Source: Talinum fruticosum
Taxonomy: Eukaryota > Streptophyta > Magnoliopsida > Caryophyllales > Talinaceae
DNA: 64,000 nt
Direction: 5' to 3'
Assembly (NCBI GenBank): GCA_021018815.1
Contig: JAITYX010000058.1
Coordinates: 3,923,001-3,987,000, forward strand
Shown: positions 23,074 through 35,473 of the stretch, in pieces
Position numbering within the stretch: position 1 is the first letter of the stretch
Layout of the letters: each line of letters starts with the position of its first letter
The notes under the pieces: model-generated
Told to the model about the DNA's origin: nothing
Database searches by the model: none
Seen by the model: only the letters and a program-made list of their open reading frames with translations
Program-made: the position numbers and the translations under genes

Positions 23074-26000
23074 ATTGGATTCCTCATGACATTCACCATG
23101 TAAAGAAGGTCATAAAAAATCTTTGGATGGATGTTCAAAAATGGATTGTTGTTGGAAAGGTTGCATGTTGTTCTACAAAGAGCACATTAATCTTGAATCA
23201 TGGAAGTTTTGTGGTCATACGAGATGGAAGCGTCAAAAGGAAAGACAAGGAAAAACCCAAGGACTCTGTTTGCAAGGATGTATTACTTGCCATTAACACC
23301 AAGAATTCAGGGCTTGTTGGCTTTAAAAGCCACGAGAGAGCACATGAGATGGCATTATGAGAATATAAGAGAGGATGGTGTGCTTTATCATCCTTCGGAT
23401 GGTGAAGCATGGAAACATTTTGATAAAGTTTACCCCGATTTTGGTACTGAGCCTAGAGATATTAGACTTGGTTTGTGCTCGGATGGCTTTAATCCATTAA
23501 CCCAACCTTCAAGGTCTTATTCAATCTGGCCGATCGTTGTTACGCCCTATAATCTACCACCAAAATTATGCATGACAACACCTTATATGTTCTAGACATG
23601 CATCATACTAGGGCCTACAAATCCGAAAAATAAAATTGATGTGTATTTGCAGCCTCTTATTGACGAGTTGAAAATACTATGTGAAGATGGTGTGCAAACA
23701 TATGATATTTCAAAAAGTGTGAATTTTCTCATGAAGGATGCGTTGATGTGGACCATTATTGATTTTCCGGCATATGGTATGTTGTGCGGATGGAGTACTC
23801 ATGGTGCCATGTCATGCCCGGTATGTATGAATCAACAAAAAGTATTGAAACTTACTAATGGGCGAAAATTTTCATGGTTTGATTTCCATTGGCGGTTTTT
23901 CCACAAAGTCACGCGTTTCGAAGGAATACCACAACTTTTACGAAAGGAAAAACCATACATTCAGGTCCTCCTCGTCGATATATCGGGGAAGAAATAAAAC
24001 AATGGGTTGAGAACTTTCCCAAAGTAACGTAAGAGCAGAAATCAACATTTCGAGGTTCAAAAAGAATCAAAGCATATTTTGGGAGCTTCCATATTGGAAA
24101 GATCAATTGCTTGGCCACAACTTAGATGTGATGAACATTGAAAATAACTTTTTGAGAATATAATTAATACTGTTATGGATATTCTAGGGAAAACATAGAA
24201 TGATATCAAGGCAAGAATGGATGTGGCAGAGTTTTATGATCATAAGGAGTTTAATTTAAAGCATGGACCAAATAGTAAAATTCTCAAACCGAAGGCAAAA
24301 TATGTGTTGTCATTGGAGCAAAAGAGGGCTATATGTGAATGGGCAAGAGAGTTCAAAATGCTAGATGATTACTGTTCTAACATCACATACCTTGTAAACC
24401 CAAACTCTAGTAAGTTCTATAGCATGAAAAGTCATGATTGTCATGTTTTTATGGAGAGTCTCCTTCCTATAGCATTTTGTGCACTCTCGAACGAGGTTTT
24501 AGTGCCTCTCATTGAAAGTACTGAATGCTTCAAGAACCTTTGCTCGTCTCTTTTACACGATGCGGAGTTAGAGCAAATGCATCAAAATATTTCCATTACA
24601 CTTTGTAAATTGGAAACAATATTTCCTCTTGGGTTCTTCAATGTGATGGAACACGTGCCTGTTCACTTGTAGGAAGAAGCAAAATTGGGTGGTCCGGTAC
24701 AATACCACTCAATGTATCCCTTTGAGAGGTTCTTCGGCCGATTGAAGAGTTCCATAGGAAACAAATTGAAGCCTGAAGGGAGCATTGTTTAAAAATATGC
24801 ACGATTTAAAGAAACACATTTTGCGTCATACTATTTGGCTCTAACGTGCCTTGTATGCGCAGTAGAAGTCGACGAAATGATGGGAGTGATGTTCAATACA
24901 ACAATCCTACTCTATCGGTATTATACCAAAAGGTGCTCCAATTGGGAAGTTCACTCGGCATTTCCTTGATGATAAGGAAAAGACGGCTACGCATCTCCAT
25001 GTTTTACTCAACTGCTCCGATGTTAAACCTTACCTTGAGTGAGCTTATCATGTCCTATACAACACTTGTTCCTAAAATTATTTTTTCTAAGATGATGTGA
25101 TATTAATAAACATTTTAAACTCAGTCTCTTCAAACACCAAAAGCAAGCTCACGTATGCCGATGTTAGTGATGCGGCAATTGATGCAATGGTCGAAAATGA
25201 GTTCGAAGGTTGGTTCGGATGAGCTGTAAGTATCACATATTAGAACTTAGTGGTCATTAAAAAATTTATTAAAATGGGTTCTTTAATTTCAATGAACTAA
25301 ATTATACTATGTGATTCACACAGATTCATTGTTATCGAGTATATCATGATGCAAAACATGTTTACTTGATGTAATTAGCTCAAGGACCTTTAAGGAGAGT
25401 GAAAACATGGACATCATACATGGTGAATGGAATGTTATTTCATACCGAGGCTCAAAATGAAGGGAAGATGACCTTCAATTGTGGTGTTTGTGTGAAAGCA
25501 ACCGATGAAGGACATGTTAAAAATAATTACTAAAGCATTTTGCAAGAGGTAGTAGGGGTAATAATAAAAAGTTTGTGTTGTTTAGATGCGATTGGTTTGA
25601 CCCTACTCGTCCTTGGGGTACTCGGTGCCATAAATTCAATTCATATGTTGAAGTGCATCGTACAAGCCGCTATCGTAAGTACAATCCTTTCATATTTGCT
25701 GGTACTACAACTCATGTGTATTATATGTCATATCCACAAGGCGTCCCTACAGAAAAAATGAGTTGGTCCGTCATAGTGGTAGCAAAACAAAAGGCCATAG
25801 TTGATGACCAATATACTATTCCTCTTGCATTCCAAGAGGATTATATAGAGACAATCGATCCTATTATGGAAACTTTGTCGGACACTTTGGTTGATAACTC
25901 AACATCAGCTGAAGAATTAGTTGATGATGTGATTTTAAACCAACAAGATAGGATTGAGGATGCTAGTGAAGAAGAGGATGGTCAAGAAAATGATGAAAGT

Positions 26001-26099
26001 GAATGGGATGATGATAACGTCACCAATGAGGAAGAAAAACATCTCATATTCAATGATCACAAAAAGGATAGTGAAGAAGACGAAGATGATACTCGATGA
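23074..26099 (+). pseudogene. CACTA transposase (TNP2-like): catalytic core, DUF4218 and DUF4216
   Basis: Continuation of the gene begun at 11086. After PHDIHHVKKVIKNL come DCCWKGCMLFYKEH and, in another frame, MRWHYENIREDGVLYHPSDG, RLGLCSDGFNPLTQP, TPYNLPPKLCMTTPYMF, DVYLQPLIDELK and DFPAYGMLCGWSTHG: the Transposase_21 catalytic core (23079-24000). DUF4218 follows (24420-24860: HDCHVFMESLLPIAF, PLGFFNVMEHVPVHL, GGPVQYHSMYPFERFFGRLK). A possible intron is 25226-25323. DUF4216 spans 25400-25800 (SYMVNGMLFHTEAQN, CDWFDPTRPWGTRCHKFN, VEVHRTSRYRKYNPFIFA), with a strongly acidic tail to the TGA at 26097-26099. It would cut and rejoin the element ends. Stops near 23594, 24671 and 24791 and several frameshifts disable it. 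Confidence 0.9.
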
Positions 26100-26709
26100 T
26101 GAGGATGATGGCTAATAATATGGATGTTGTCACAAATTATGTCTTCTTTTATATTGTTTAATATTGAATCACTTTAATTTATGTTGTAATCAAATTAATT
26201 CTTACTAATGTATTGAAGGTGAAACAATTTAGATTGGGTAATGCGTACTTTCTTAATGGAAGAATATTTATAACTAACGCTTATGTGTTGTTCACTAACT
26301 TGTACTTTCTTAATGCTTAATTGAAGGTGCAACAATTTTATATAATCTATCCTTAACCGTTGGATGTTTACTAATGTTTATGTGTTGTTTATATTAGAAA
26401 TTATGGAATGAGGTAAAGGCATGTCGAAAAGATCGAGTAACTCCTTACATTCAATCCCCGCAGGTGGATCACTCTCTCCACACTCTCCTTACAACCAAAC
26501 TCCTATGGGTGGGTCATTCATCCCAAACCCTCCTTATTTCCAACCTCCAATGGGTACAACTCCAAACATCCCGCACATCCCCACATGCAAACTCCAATAG
26601 GGGAGGTCCGTACAACTCATTTCCACATTCTCAGTATGCTTCTTTGTAATCGAACCCACCCCATACATACTCATATAACAAATATGGTACGACATTTATA
26701 CCACGAATC

Positions 26710-27991
26710 TGATGTGTAGTGGCGGAAGCAAAGAAAATGGATAGAAAACCGCAAGAAGCACAACCGGGCAGAATGCAGCCTGCTTGCGCAATCTTGGCAG
26801 ATTGGGGAAATGGAGGGGAAAAAGTGCTTGGTCTTGGCTGAAATTTGGTGGGATGGATGGTAACTGGTAAATGATGATCGTGACCAAGTTTCGTTGAATT
26901 TGGATAAGGGGAACTCCCTGAACAGATAGCCTGAAGTTGAGGTAACCGGCTGGCTGTACTGCACAGACACCCTTGGTTTGGTTTTGGTGTGGAGGATGGA
27001 GATGTTCTTGGATGGAGCTGAAAATTGGAGGAATGGAAGTAGATGGACAGGAAGGATTGTGGGTAAAATTTGGAATAAAATGGCTGGGTAGATTGTGAGA
27101 TATGAATTGAAGAAGTGAGGGGATAATTCCAAGGTCCTAGCTCGGATACGTGAAAACACCACCGAGTAAGAACCGAGGGGCACCTTCAATCTGTCCGGAT
27201 ACAGCAACACCACCGGGAGATTGGAAGGACTCACTGGACACCACCTAGCTGCCACACTAGGATACAGCAATGAGAATTTAGAATCGAGCAATCCAGCTCA
27301 AGAGTTAAACTCATATATTTCAAAGAAAGGTGTATTACAATGAAGCACATGAGCTGATTATATAATGCCCAACTATGGCATTTTACACAACCGAATGCAA
27401 GCTGAAAGTTAACAGAATTCAAGCTGAAAATAATGCAAAAACAAAATGCTAACTAACAATATTCCTTTCCCTCCCTTTAAGCCAAGCTAGGGTGAATTCT
27501 AGCCAAGCATTTCAAAATTGGGAACATGTGGCTATAGCTTGCTTTCCCCTTCTCCAAGCTCTTTGATTCTTGATGCTTCTAGAATGCTTAGTCATCATCT
27601 TCCTTTGTAGCTCTTCATTCGGCTAAGGCATCCTCATGGACCGACCATGTTTTAAGCATCAACTTTATTTATGTACCATGAGCATAGCATAGCAACATTC
27701 CCGGCCTTGATTAGAACAAACCTTCTTGCTTGACCATGGAGATTTTAGGTGGCTACTTTCACTAATCTTCTCAACTAAATTGGTAATCAATTATTTATAA
27801 ACAAAATCATAAGAACTTAAATGATTTTGAGACCCTTCATCCCCGGGATCCACTAACATCAAGCGCTTGTATTTTGAGCCCTTCCCTTGATCATGGAGTA
27901 AGCAAACATTTCCGGCTGAACACTAAACATACAAAGCTTCTTAACATGAATGTCACACAGCTCAAAACAGAAAGCTGCCCACTCTCCATCG
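26710..27991 (-). mobile_element. solo LTR of gypsy family A
   Basis: 1282 bp starting TGATGTGTAGTGGCGGAAGC and ending CTCTCCATCG (CA tip mutated to CG), with the target duplication GAATC at 26705-26709 and 27992-27996. It is the same family as the LTRs at 50906 and 54361 but more diverged. The orientation follows from the complete element. The 206-codon open frame at 27291-26671 mostly lies inside this LTR and is not a gene. Confidence 0.9.
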
Positions 27992-29309
27992 GAATCAACA
28001 TTGGAGCCGAACAAAAGACACCACAAAGGCCTACCAATGATGGTGCAACCGATGCAGGCGATGAGCATGCTAGTGAGCTTGAATCGAGCAATGCTAGTAG
28101 CCGATTAAAGATTCACATTGAGCTAGATGGTGAAGGGTAAGTGTGATAATAAGTAATAAAATGAAATAAGCTTAATAGAAGAATATTGTAACTAAGTGTT
28201 TTGTATGTTTCTTGATTAGGTTCTTTCCCATTAATAAAGTGGTGAGCATAATTTCTCATACCTTCCAAAGCAAGTATGATGGATCATAACATACATGGGG
28301 TAAAGTTTCTCGATCACACTGAGATCTTTGGTTTTTGAGTTCAAGGTAATGACAAATCTTTAGTTTTCTGAATTTGAGATAACATAATGACTTATTGTGT
28401 ATGTTTGAGCATTATATTATATTTTTATAACTTATAAACTACTTTTTTATTTATAGAGAAATTTTACACTTGGTCTCCAATCGATGAAGTCCAAATCAAA
28501 CCAAATTTTTAGAAGAAAGGAAGTGATCGATTAAAGGACTTCATGCTAAAAGCAAGAAAAACTAAAAAGAAACCGATATGGTTGGGTGACAACTAATGGA
28601 AAGAGTTGTTAGAATACTCGGAAACTGCTGAGTACAAGAAGTTACGTGAACAGGCTCGGAAAATCCGTAATGCTCGATCAAGGTGGATTTGGTTCGTCGC
28701 TTCATACTTGTGGCTTAATCCCTATGACAGAGCATAAGCGGGATTGGTACATACCCTTTTAATGATTACGCATGCAACTACTAACATGTTCAAATTAGCA
28801 AATTGAATGTGTAATAACTTTTTTTATTTAGATGAAGGAGCTTAAAGGAGTTCTTCCTCTACCGACCCAACACTTTTCACGAACCCACAAGACCAAAAAG
28901 GACCAATGGGTTTACCAGAAATCCAAGGCCATTTATGTGAGTTACCTTATATATGCAATTTTTAAGTTTTTTAATATAAGTTTTTAATGTAGGAAAAGTT
29001 TGAAAAAGAGTGGGAAGAATTGCAAAACACTCAACCCACTCAACCTTGTACTGATAATCCCAACTTAGAAGAGGATCTTGTGTCCACCCCTTCACAACAT
29101 GAGTTGTGGGTAAAAGCCAATGGACTTGGATCCGAGGCAAAAACTTAAAAACACCATGTCCATATCCTTCAAATCAACGAAAGCTGCAATGACTTATATT
29201 TGAGAGCAACGAGTGCAAAATTTAACTTCGAGTTAAGTCAATAGATTGAGCATGTTCGTGTGCTTGGGTTAGAAAATAGGGATCTCAAAGAAAAGGTTGA
29301 GAGTTTCAC

Positions 29310-30990
29310 TGGGCCAACAAAAACTTTACAGGCCGCAAGCACATGGTATATAAGTTGTTCTAGTCAAGGTCAATCCCACAAGGACTCGATCTAGGAACAC
29401 ACTAAACTAGTTCTCGACTCAATTACTAAGCGAATCGGATTTTTGGAGTTTGCTTCTCTAAACTAGTTCTAAATATTAAAATCAAGGAAATCAATCTAAA
29501 CTTAAATCAAAGGGTAAAAACATTTAGGGATTTTCTTTCTTAACAATGAGTTTGATAATTTAAACATAAATTGTGCAATCATTCTTTGAAGTAAATCAAG
29601 GATCGATAATCACAAAATTCTTCCCCTCTTTCAATGCTTAATAGAATTGCTCTAATTAAGCTATCAAACAACTTTTGTATGCGTTTTAAGTTAATCAAAG
29701 TTAAAGATTTCAAATTATCAAAGTGATCCCTTAATTTACCTGTCTTTTCTCAAATTTCGAAACTAGGTACAAAGGTTAGTTGTCGGATTATTCTATTTCA
29801 TTGTTCAAGTACATGATGGATTAATCTCTAAACACAAGTATTCTAGGCCGTCAAAACACACATGAACATGATAAACACAACCTTCTATTGATCAAAATTA
29901 GAATTCAAGCACAAATCATGAAAAACTAATCAAACTTCATTGTTTCGGATTACAAATCCCAAGAAAAACTAAACTACTCACACATGATTATTCAAAGCTT
30001 AAATAAAATCCAATACATGGTACTCAAACCTCAAATAGCAAGAAATTAACAAGTAGATGATATACTTGAAGTACTCCACTTGAATCTCTTGACTTCAAAT
30101 GGAATCCTGCAATCGCTTCAATCTTCTTGTTCGATCTTCAAAATTTGGTTTCGTGCGGATGAATGGAGGAAGGAAAAATGGTGATGGGTGAGTAGTGGAT
30201 GAACTATGGATAGATGCAGGAATGGATTATGGACTGGATTGCCTCATGTTCCAATGAAAATCAGCTTAAATAAGCAATGAAGAGGCAATCAAGAGATGAA
30301 ACCGTCAAAATCGAATCGTCTCAAGCATAATTTACCTCCAACATCGGCCGTGTCCTCGACACGGGCTGCCCGTGTTGGCTCTTGGCACATCAAAGTTGGA
30401 CGGAAACATTGAAAACGAGCCATGTCCACCAACACGGGCTGCCCGTTCTCGATGCAAAGGCTCGACCTCCAACACGGGCCGTTTTTATGGACACGGGTGG
30501 CCCGTGTTTGTTGCTAGAAGGCATGCGTCAAATTGATTCAATCATAACTTCCTCGTCCGATGTCCAAATGATGCGATTCTTGATTTTTCGGAAAGCTCAT
30601 TGAGTCTAGTTTCTGATTCTTTAATCATTCTTATTTCTTCATAAGTGTTGGAAAAGACATGATTCAGAGAGTAAAGAAGTGTCCGTTACCGCTCCCTTCT
30701 TATTTTCTAGCTCATATCTTTTCCGTTCCTCAATAGAATTGAGCTTAGAATATATCACTTGGAAAGATCTTTCAATAAGGAAGTTAGAAACATAGACTTA
30801 AAATAGCTTTGGAGCGAAAATATGACTAAAAATCAGGTCCAAATGACTAAGAAGTTATAGAAACAGACAAAAAAATGCAAAACCCAAGTGTAAAGCATAA
30901 ATGAGGCATAAAGTACATAAATATGAATATAAATCCCCAAAAATGACAAGCAACGTCCTATGAAATCTAATGACATTACGATACTTGTCA
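29310..30990 (-). mobile_element. solo LTR of another gypsy-type family
   Basis: 1681 bp between TGGGCCAAC and ATACTTGTCA (TG...CA), with TTTCAC on both sides (29304-29309 and 30991-30996); removing it restores the TNPA-like frame. On the minus strand it begins TGACAAGTATCG and ends near CCTTGTGGGATTGACC, wording typical of plant Tat/Athila-like LTRs. The duplication reads as 6 bp, or 5 bp plus a chance match. It holds four copies of a palindromic ACACGGGCTGCCCGTGT-like motif (30359-30507). Confidence 0.85.
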
Positions 30991-31399
30991 TTTCACTAGG
31001 CCAATAGCACACTTCACTGCATTTATGAAATCTCAACAAGCATTTGGATCTCACCCTAGAGAGGTACAAGGACAAGAGGAAGAGGAAGAGTAAGGACCCT
31101 TAATTCATTATGATCATAACTTGTGTCTATTGGTGAACAATTTGCGGAACTTTTTGGATTATGTGTTTATGGTTGTTTGTGAACTTTTTATGGTTATTTT
31201 TGTGAAGTGGTTTTAAATGTGTTTGGATTGTTTATGCTTGTGAAATGTATGTTGGATTTGTATATCCAACTTGGAGGAACACCTTGTGTGTAGTGTACGT
31301 TGTGGCATATGTAAATTTCAAATGTAATTGTGACATATGTGAATGCTGGATTTGTATATTCACTCACATTTTTCGGTACTAGGTTGTAAAAAAAAAGGA

Positions 31400-31827
31400 A
31401 AAAATATTGCCGATTTCGACCAAATAGCGACGGAATGGCGATGGAACAGCGATGGAACAACGCCGGATTAGTGACGTATTAGCGACCGAACAACGACGGA
31501 ATTCGTGACATCAACGACGGATTCCGTGACGTTAGTGACAAAAGTCAACGATGGAATTTCGAATATTCCATCGCTTACTCCAACTGACGGAACGTTATCT
31601 TCCACTGTTGATTTCAGCGATGGAATACACATTTCCGTCATTGACTGGAGTAGCTACAGAATGTGGTTCCTTCGCTAATTAGCGACGGATTCGAAAAATT
31701 ATGTCACCGATTTTTAGCGACCGGTTAATAGCGACATATGTGTTCCGTCGCTAATTTCAAAATTCCGTCACTATTTTACATTTTTCTATCGCTATTTCCC
31801 TCGCTATTTGTCGGTTTTCTACTAGTC
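31400..31827 (+). repeat. right subterminal repeat array and terminus of the CACTA element
   Basis: Dense variants of AGCGACGGAA, CGATGGAACA, ATTCCATCGC and TTCCGTCGCTAATT in both orientations, ending CGGTTTTCTACTAGTC. The array mirrors 9811-10165. 31094-31400 is AT-rich 3' sequence of the TNPA-like gene with no other feature. Confidence 0.85.
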
Positions 31828-32580
31828 CAAAGATAGCATAATTGGGCAGCAAAAGCCCCGCTTTCGGCCGATGCCGACCACCACTGGCTGTGCCCACGAG
31901 CTTACCACAGGCCGTGGGTCAGGGCATTAGATAGAGACGAAGGAAATATTCCTTGGTTTCTAAGCTAAAAATTTAAAAGATTATAAGTGACATACCGATG
32001 TTACACTATTGAGGGCGGACCTCAAGAAACCAAGATCAAGTGCCATGGGTCGACAGAGGAAAACTTTAGCCCATGAGACCGAGGCCATGAACGAAGGATG
32101 ATTTCTTGAACCGGGTGAAAAGTGAGGAAAATATTTGTATAGCCACAACTATAATTTTGCAAGACATGTGACACCTTTATCCATGCAAGATAAAGTATTT
32201 TAGTATTAAAGGAAGAAATAGAGCATACGTCAATGATTTTCCACAAGTCGTATAAAGGGAGGTAGTTCATCAAATCCCTCTTAGCTTTTGTATGCCTCAC
32301 CCCGAAGCGTAAACCCTTTATAAGGCAAGTGTAGCAGACGCACCCCGCTTAAGGTCTTTAACCTTGTCTAGGTCCGCTAAGTTTTCTCCAAATAGTGAAC
32401 ATGTATTTTGGAAGCTTGGTCCAAGAAGATGGATATGCTTAGCATGAGATAGCACGGCTTGAATTTGTTGTTATGGGGTATGTTGAGCCCAAAACGCAAC
32501 GTTCTCAAAAGCCGGACAAGTACCCTTTAGTGTCTATATTGATCCTTCGTCTTTTAGACTCAGTGAAAGTGGGGTTAACT
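31828..32580. other. no gene recognised; right flank of the CACTA element
   Basis: Begins with CAA, the right target duplication. It contains no recognisable protein or repeat termini. The minus-strand open frame at 32300-32022 has no conserved motif. Confidence 0.5.
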
Positions 32581-34572
32581 CGTAGACACCTAAAATGTGT
32601 CATCCTTATCTCTTTTATTTTTCTATTTTATTTTGTGAGCCTGGTGATGAAATCCCAGTCTTCTTTATGGTTTTGGATCATGATTTTAGTCTAGTTTGCG
32701 TGACGGAATCCAAGTAAATAATAAAAAATTATTTAGCACAAAAAAAACCTTTTGTCGCCTTGGGTCGATCAAAAATCCATTTCTTCGAATGGTCAAGCCT
32801 GGGTTAACACTCTAGAGTCAACTCCTGGTCGACGTTGCATACAGAGCATTGTAACTCTCAAAACGTCGCGTTTCATCATTAGCATCTAACCAAGAATTGA
32901 AGCTAAACTTGTCATGTACGACATCGCACCGGCCGACACCACGTTTCATGGTAAACATCAACAAAACGCTGCATTTTGCTGCAAGCGTCCAACTAAGACA
33001 CGAAGCTTACTTTCGCAAAACGACGCCATGTAAGGCTGGTGCCGCATTTCGGGGATTGAACTCCTAAACATTGTATTTCACTTCATTGTTTAGCTGCAAC
33101 ACGGAAAGGAGCGGAGTCCGTAAAACGTCGTTACTGGACGGCGCCACACATCACGACACTCGTTCTCGGGATCCAGTCTAAGCTTGATTTGGTTCGATTT
33201 TTGTGATTCTACCAGTTGATTTTGTTCTTATTTGGAAGGCTGCACTCGGGTAAAACCCTGGGTCATTTGTGAGCTAATCATTTCCTGTAAATAGAGAGCT
33301 TAGGCTCTTATTTCACATATGGCTTTTTCCTATGCTTTATCTTCGCTGAAGTTTAATTAAGAGCTATTAAATATTCACTTATTCCGATCTCTTGGTCTCC
33401 CGTCGGATAATCCTCTCTCTACCACCAACATTTAAACCTCAGTACTCCATCAGTCACATACATCTTTCTACCTACCTTGATAAAAATTCACAAAAAGGCA
33501 TCTTCTAGGCACTCGTTGTCATGCCGTCAAATCTGGTTCGAAACTCGGATCAACGGATGGGATAACTCGAGGGCTCCAAATCTTCCTTCAATTATGGTTT
33601 GTTTAATTTTGTTATTTGTTGTTTGCAGTATTGTGGAGAAAGATGTAATCGCTTTTAATTCCTCCCCGCTCGATGTAAGCTTTTATTTTTGTTTTTGCAT
33701 TCTATTGCTTTTCTTTTTGTTGTCCTTATCGCTATTATTTATTACTTTCATATCTTCCGTTATCACTTTCGTTAGCATGCCTTTGTTGTTCTAAATTTCG
33801 TATCTTAATATGTTGTATGACTATCTTTAATTTATTACATAAACTAACCTCTCAAATCAGTAAAGGTCTTCTCTTGACGGGTGGAACAGAAGGGCTTATC
33901 CTTATGTTTCATTCCTTCACCCTCGAATCTAGATTCTCGGTTCTAGAGTAATGGAGTCAATTTTAAACCTCTTTCAATCTCAATTTTCCCATACACAGAT
34001 TAGAAGATTATTTTTTATTTTATTTTATTTAGTTTTTGCTCCTAAAATTGACTAGCGACTCTATTTTTCTATTTTATTTCTCCTAATTCACTCCTCAGCA
34101 TTTATGATTGAAAAACAATAAAAACAAGTATTTAGTTTTTATAGCCAGGCCATGGACTGAGATTGACCACTCTAGTCACGGCCCATAGCCGACACTATGG
34201 ACCGTACGGCGTAGACTCTCGCCGGCGTCGGACAGATCAATAGGTAAGGCTTCGGTCTAAGCTAGTGCTTTTACATCGATTTGGCCCAAAGGCCCTACTG
34301 GAAAATTAAATTAATTTTGATTTATTTTAAGTTGTGAAATAATATCCAAAGGTTCTAAAAATAATTCTTAAAATAAAATGATTAATAAAATCGTCATTCA
34401 CTTTTGCTTCATTTATTTTAAATCGGATTATAAAAATCGTAAATCTTAATAAGGTATACATCCCCATGTCAAGAAATTATGACCTTTAAAAACCAAATTC
34501 CATCTTGAAAAAGCACCCCGCTAATTTCATGTGGAAGCTCGGTCTCGAGTTTCGTGGTTCGTGGTTCCTACA
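32581..34572 (+). repeat. gypsy-type LTR, family B (copy X)
   Basis: It starts CGTAGACACCTAAAATGTGT (a TGTAGACACC-type LTR tip with one change) and ends GGTTCCTACA. It matches 39610-41400 along its length, including CATCCTTATCTCTTTTATTT, GAAGTTTAATTAAGAGCTA and the AGGTAAGGCTTCGGTCTAAG/GGTACGGTTCCGGTCCAAG segment. About 2.0 kb. A solo or 5' LTR; no coding region is attached. Confidence 0.65.
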
Positions 34573-35473
34573 GCGCCGGTGGCTAAAAGAAAATCCTAGA
34601 CTAAAAGAGACGAATGTTTTTGGATTGACCTAGAAATGCAATTAATAGGTTGACCTTAAAAAGCTTGTGTTTCGTTTGCCCACTAAACGCAACGTTTCAT
34701 CCCTCAACGTCCCAAGCATAACACGAAGCTCATAGTGTTCGTAGGAGTTCGTTTAGGCCAGCACCGTGCTTCATTGCTTTTCACGCCAATGCGCTGCGTT
34801 TTGCTCCAAGCACTCAATCGAGGCACGAAAGTTAAGTTCACCAAACGACGTTGTTTGAGGCCGACACCATGCTTCATGGCTCTCCATGCCAAAGCACTGC
34901 GTTTTGCTCCAGAGACCAACAGAGACTTATCCTAAAATCATGGCACATAGCCGATGTTGGTGACCGGACGGTGCTGGCTATCGCTGGTTCTAACCAGATC
35001 CTGGGCAAGGCTCTTTGTCCAAACCGGTGTTATCACAACTTTTTGGCCCAAAAGCCTTGCGACAGAATGTAAGTTATGTTGTAGTCATTTTCTTAAATTT
35101 TGAAATAATATAGCGGGACTTTCTAAAATTTATTTCTAAAACAAAAGATTAATAAAATTGCCAATCACTATTTTGCTTAAATTGTTTCAATTAAAATTAC
35201 AAAAATCAAAAATATCATTAAGAGGTGCACCCTGTTTTCAAAATCATTTTGAAAACCCTAAATATCCAAAAGGGAGCTAGAGCCGCTCCATGGGGAAACT
35301 CCGGCCTATTTGGACCACCGCCCCTAACACGGGGAAAGACGGGGTTGCCTGGTTCCTACAGATGGCGACTTTAAAATTTGAATTGTGAGTTTCCTTAATG
35401 TGTTTTGCATTGGGCATGTTGCATTTAGGGAGATTTGGACATAATTGCTTTTAATTTCAACCATTAGGCTTTA
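34573..35473 (+). repeat. partial second family B LTR and leader
   Basis: The sequence repeats the last third of the preceding LTR (AAACGCAACGTTTC, TTTGTCCAAACCGG, ATTAATAAAATTGCCAATCA) and ends again in GGTTCCTACA at 35360. It is followed by GATGGCGACTTT, a likely primer-site region, and a leader (GTGTTTTGCATTGGGCATG) also seen after copy Y at 41460-41560. It is cut at about 35473 by the Copia copy 3 fragment. Confidence 0.55.

Larger units (their letters stand above)
26421..31093 (+). pseudogene. TNPA-like CACTA second gene (Transposase_24 type), interrupted by two solo LTRs
   Basis: The likely start MSKRSSNSLHSIPAGGS at 26421 opens a Pro/Ser-rich region cut by a solo LTR (26710-27991). 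After it, TDAGDEHASELESSNASSR and KIHIELDGEG splice through GT-AG introns 28137-28219, 28346-28456, 28747-28831 and 28937-28992, all in frame apart from stops or local shifts. The exons encode FFPINKVVSIISHTF, KPIWLGDN-stop-WKELLEYSETAEYK, LHTCG-IPMTEHKR (shifted frame), WVYQKSKAIYEKFEKEWEE and STPSQHELWVKANGLG, the pattern of PF03004. A second solo LTR (29310-30990) splits VESFT from AHFTAFMKSQQAFGSHPREV and the EEEEE end (stop 31091-31093). TNPA-type proteins bind the subterminal repeats. In-frame TAG and TAA codons are present. Confidence 0.8.
9811..31827 (+). mobile_element. CACTA (En/Spm-type) transposon, 22 kb with nested insertions
   Basis: The left end is CACTACTACAAAACTG. The right end is CGGTTTTCTACTAGTC, whose complement GACTAGTAGAAAACCG pairs with the left terminus apart from C/G changes and one mutated terminal base. 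The 3 bp outside both ends are CAA (9808-9810 and 31828-31830), the 3-bp duplication expected of this superfamily. Both ends carry AGCGACGG-type subterminal arrays. Inside are the two canonical genes, a TNP2/TNPD-like transposase and a TNPA-like DNA-binding protein. Removing a Copia element and two solo LTRs leaves roughly 7.7 kb, a normal autonomous size. Every gene carries lesions as sequenced. Confidence 0.92.

Noticed and set aside
26671..27291. Long 206-codon minus-strand open frame
   Set aside because: It lies almost wholly inside the solo LTR 26710-27991, has no known motif and is not kept open in the sister LTRs.
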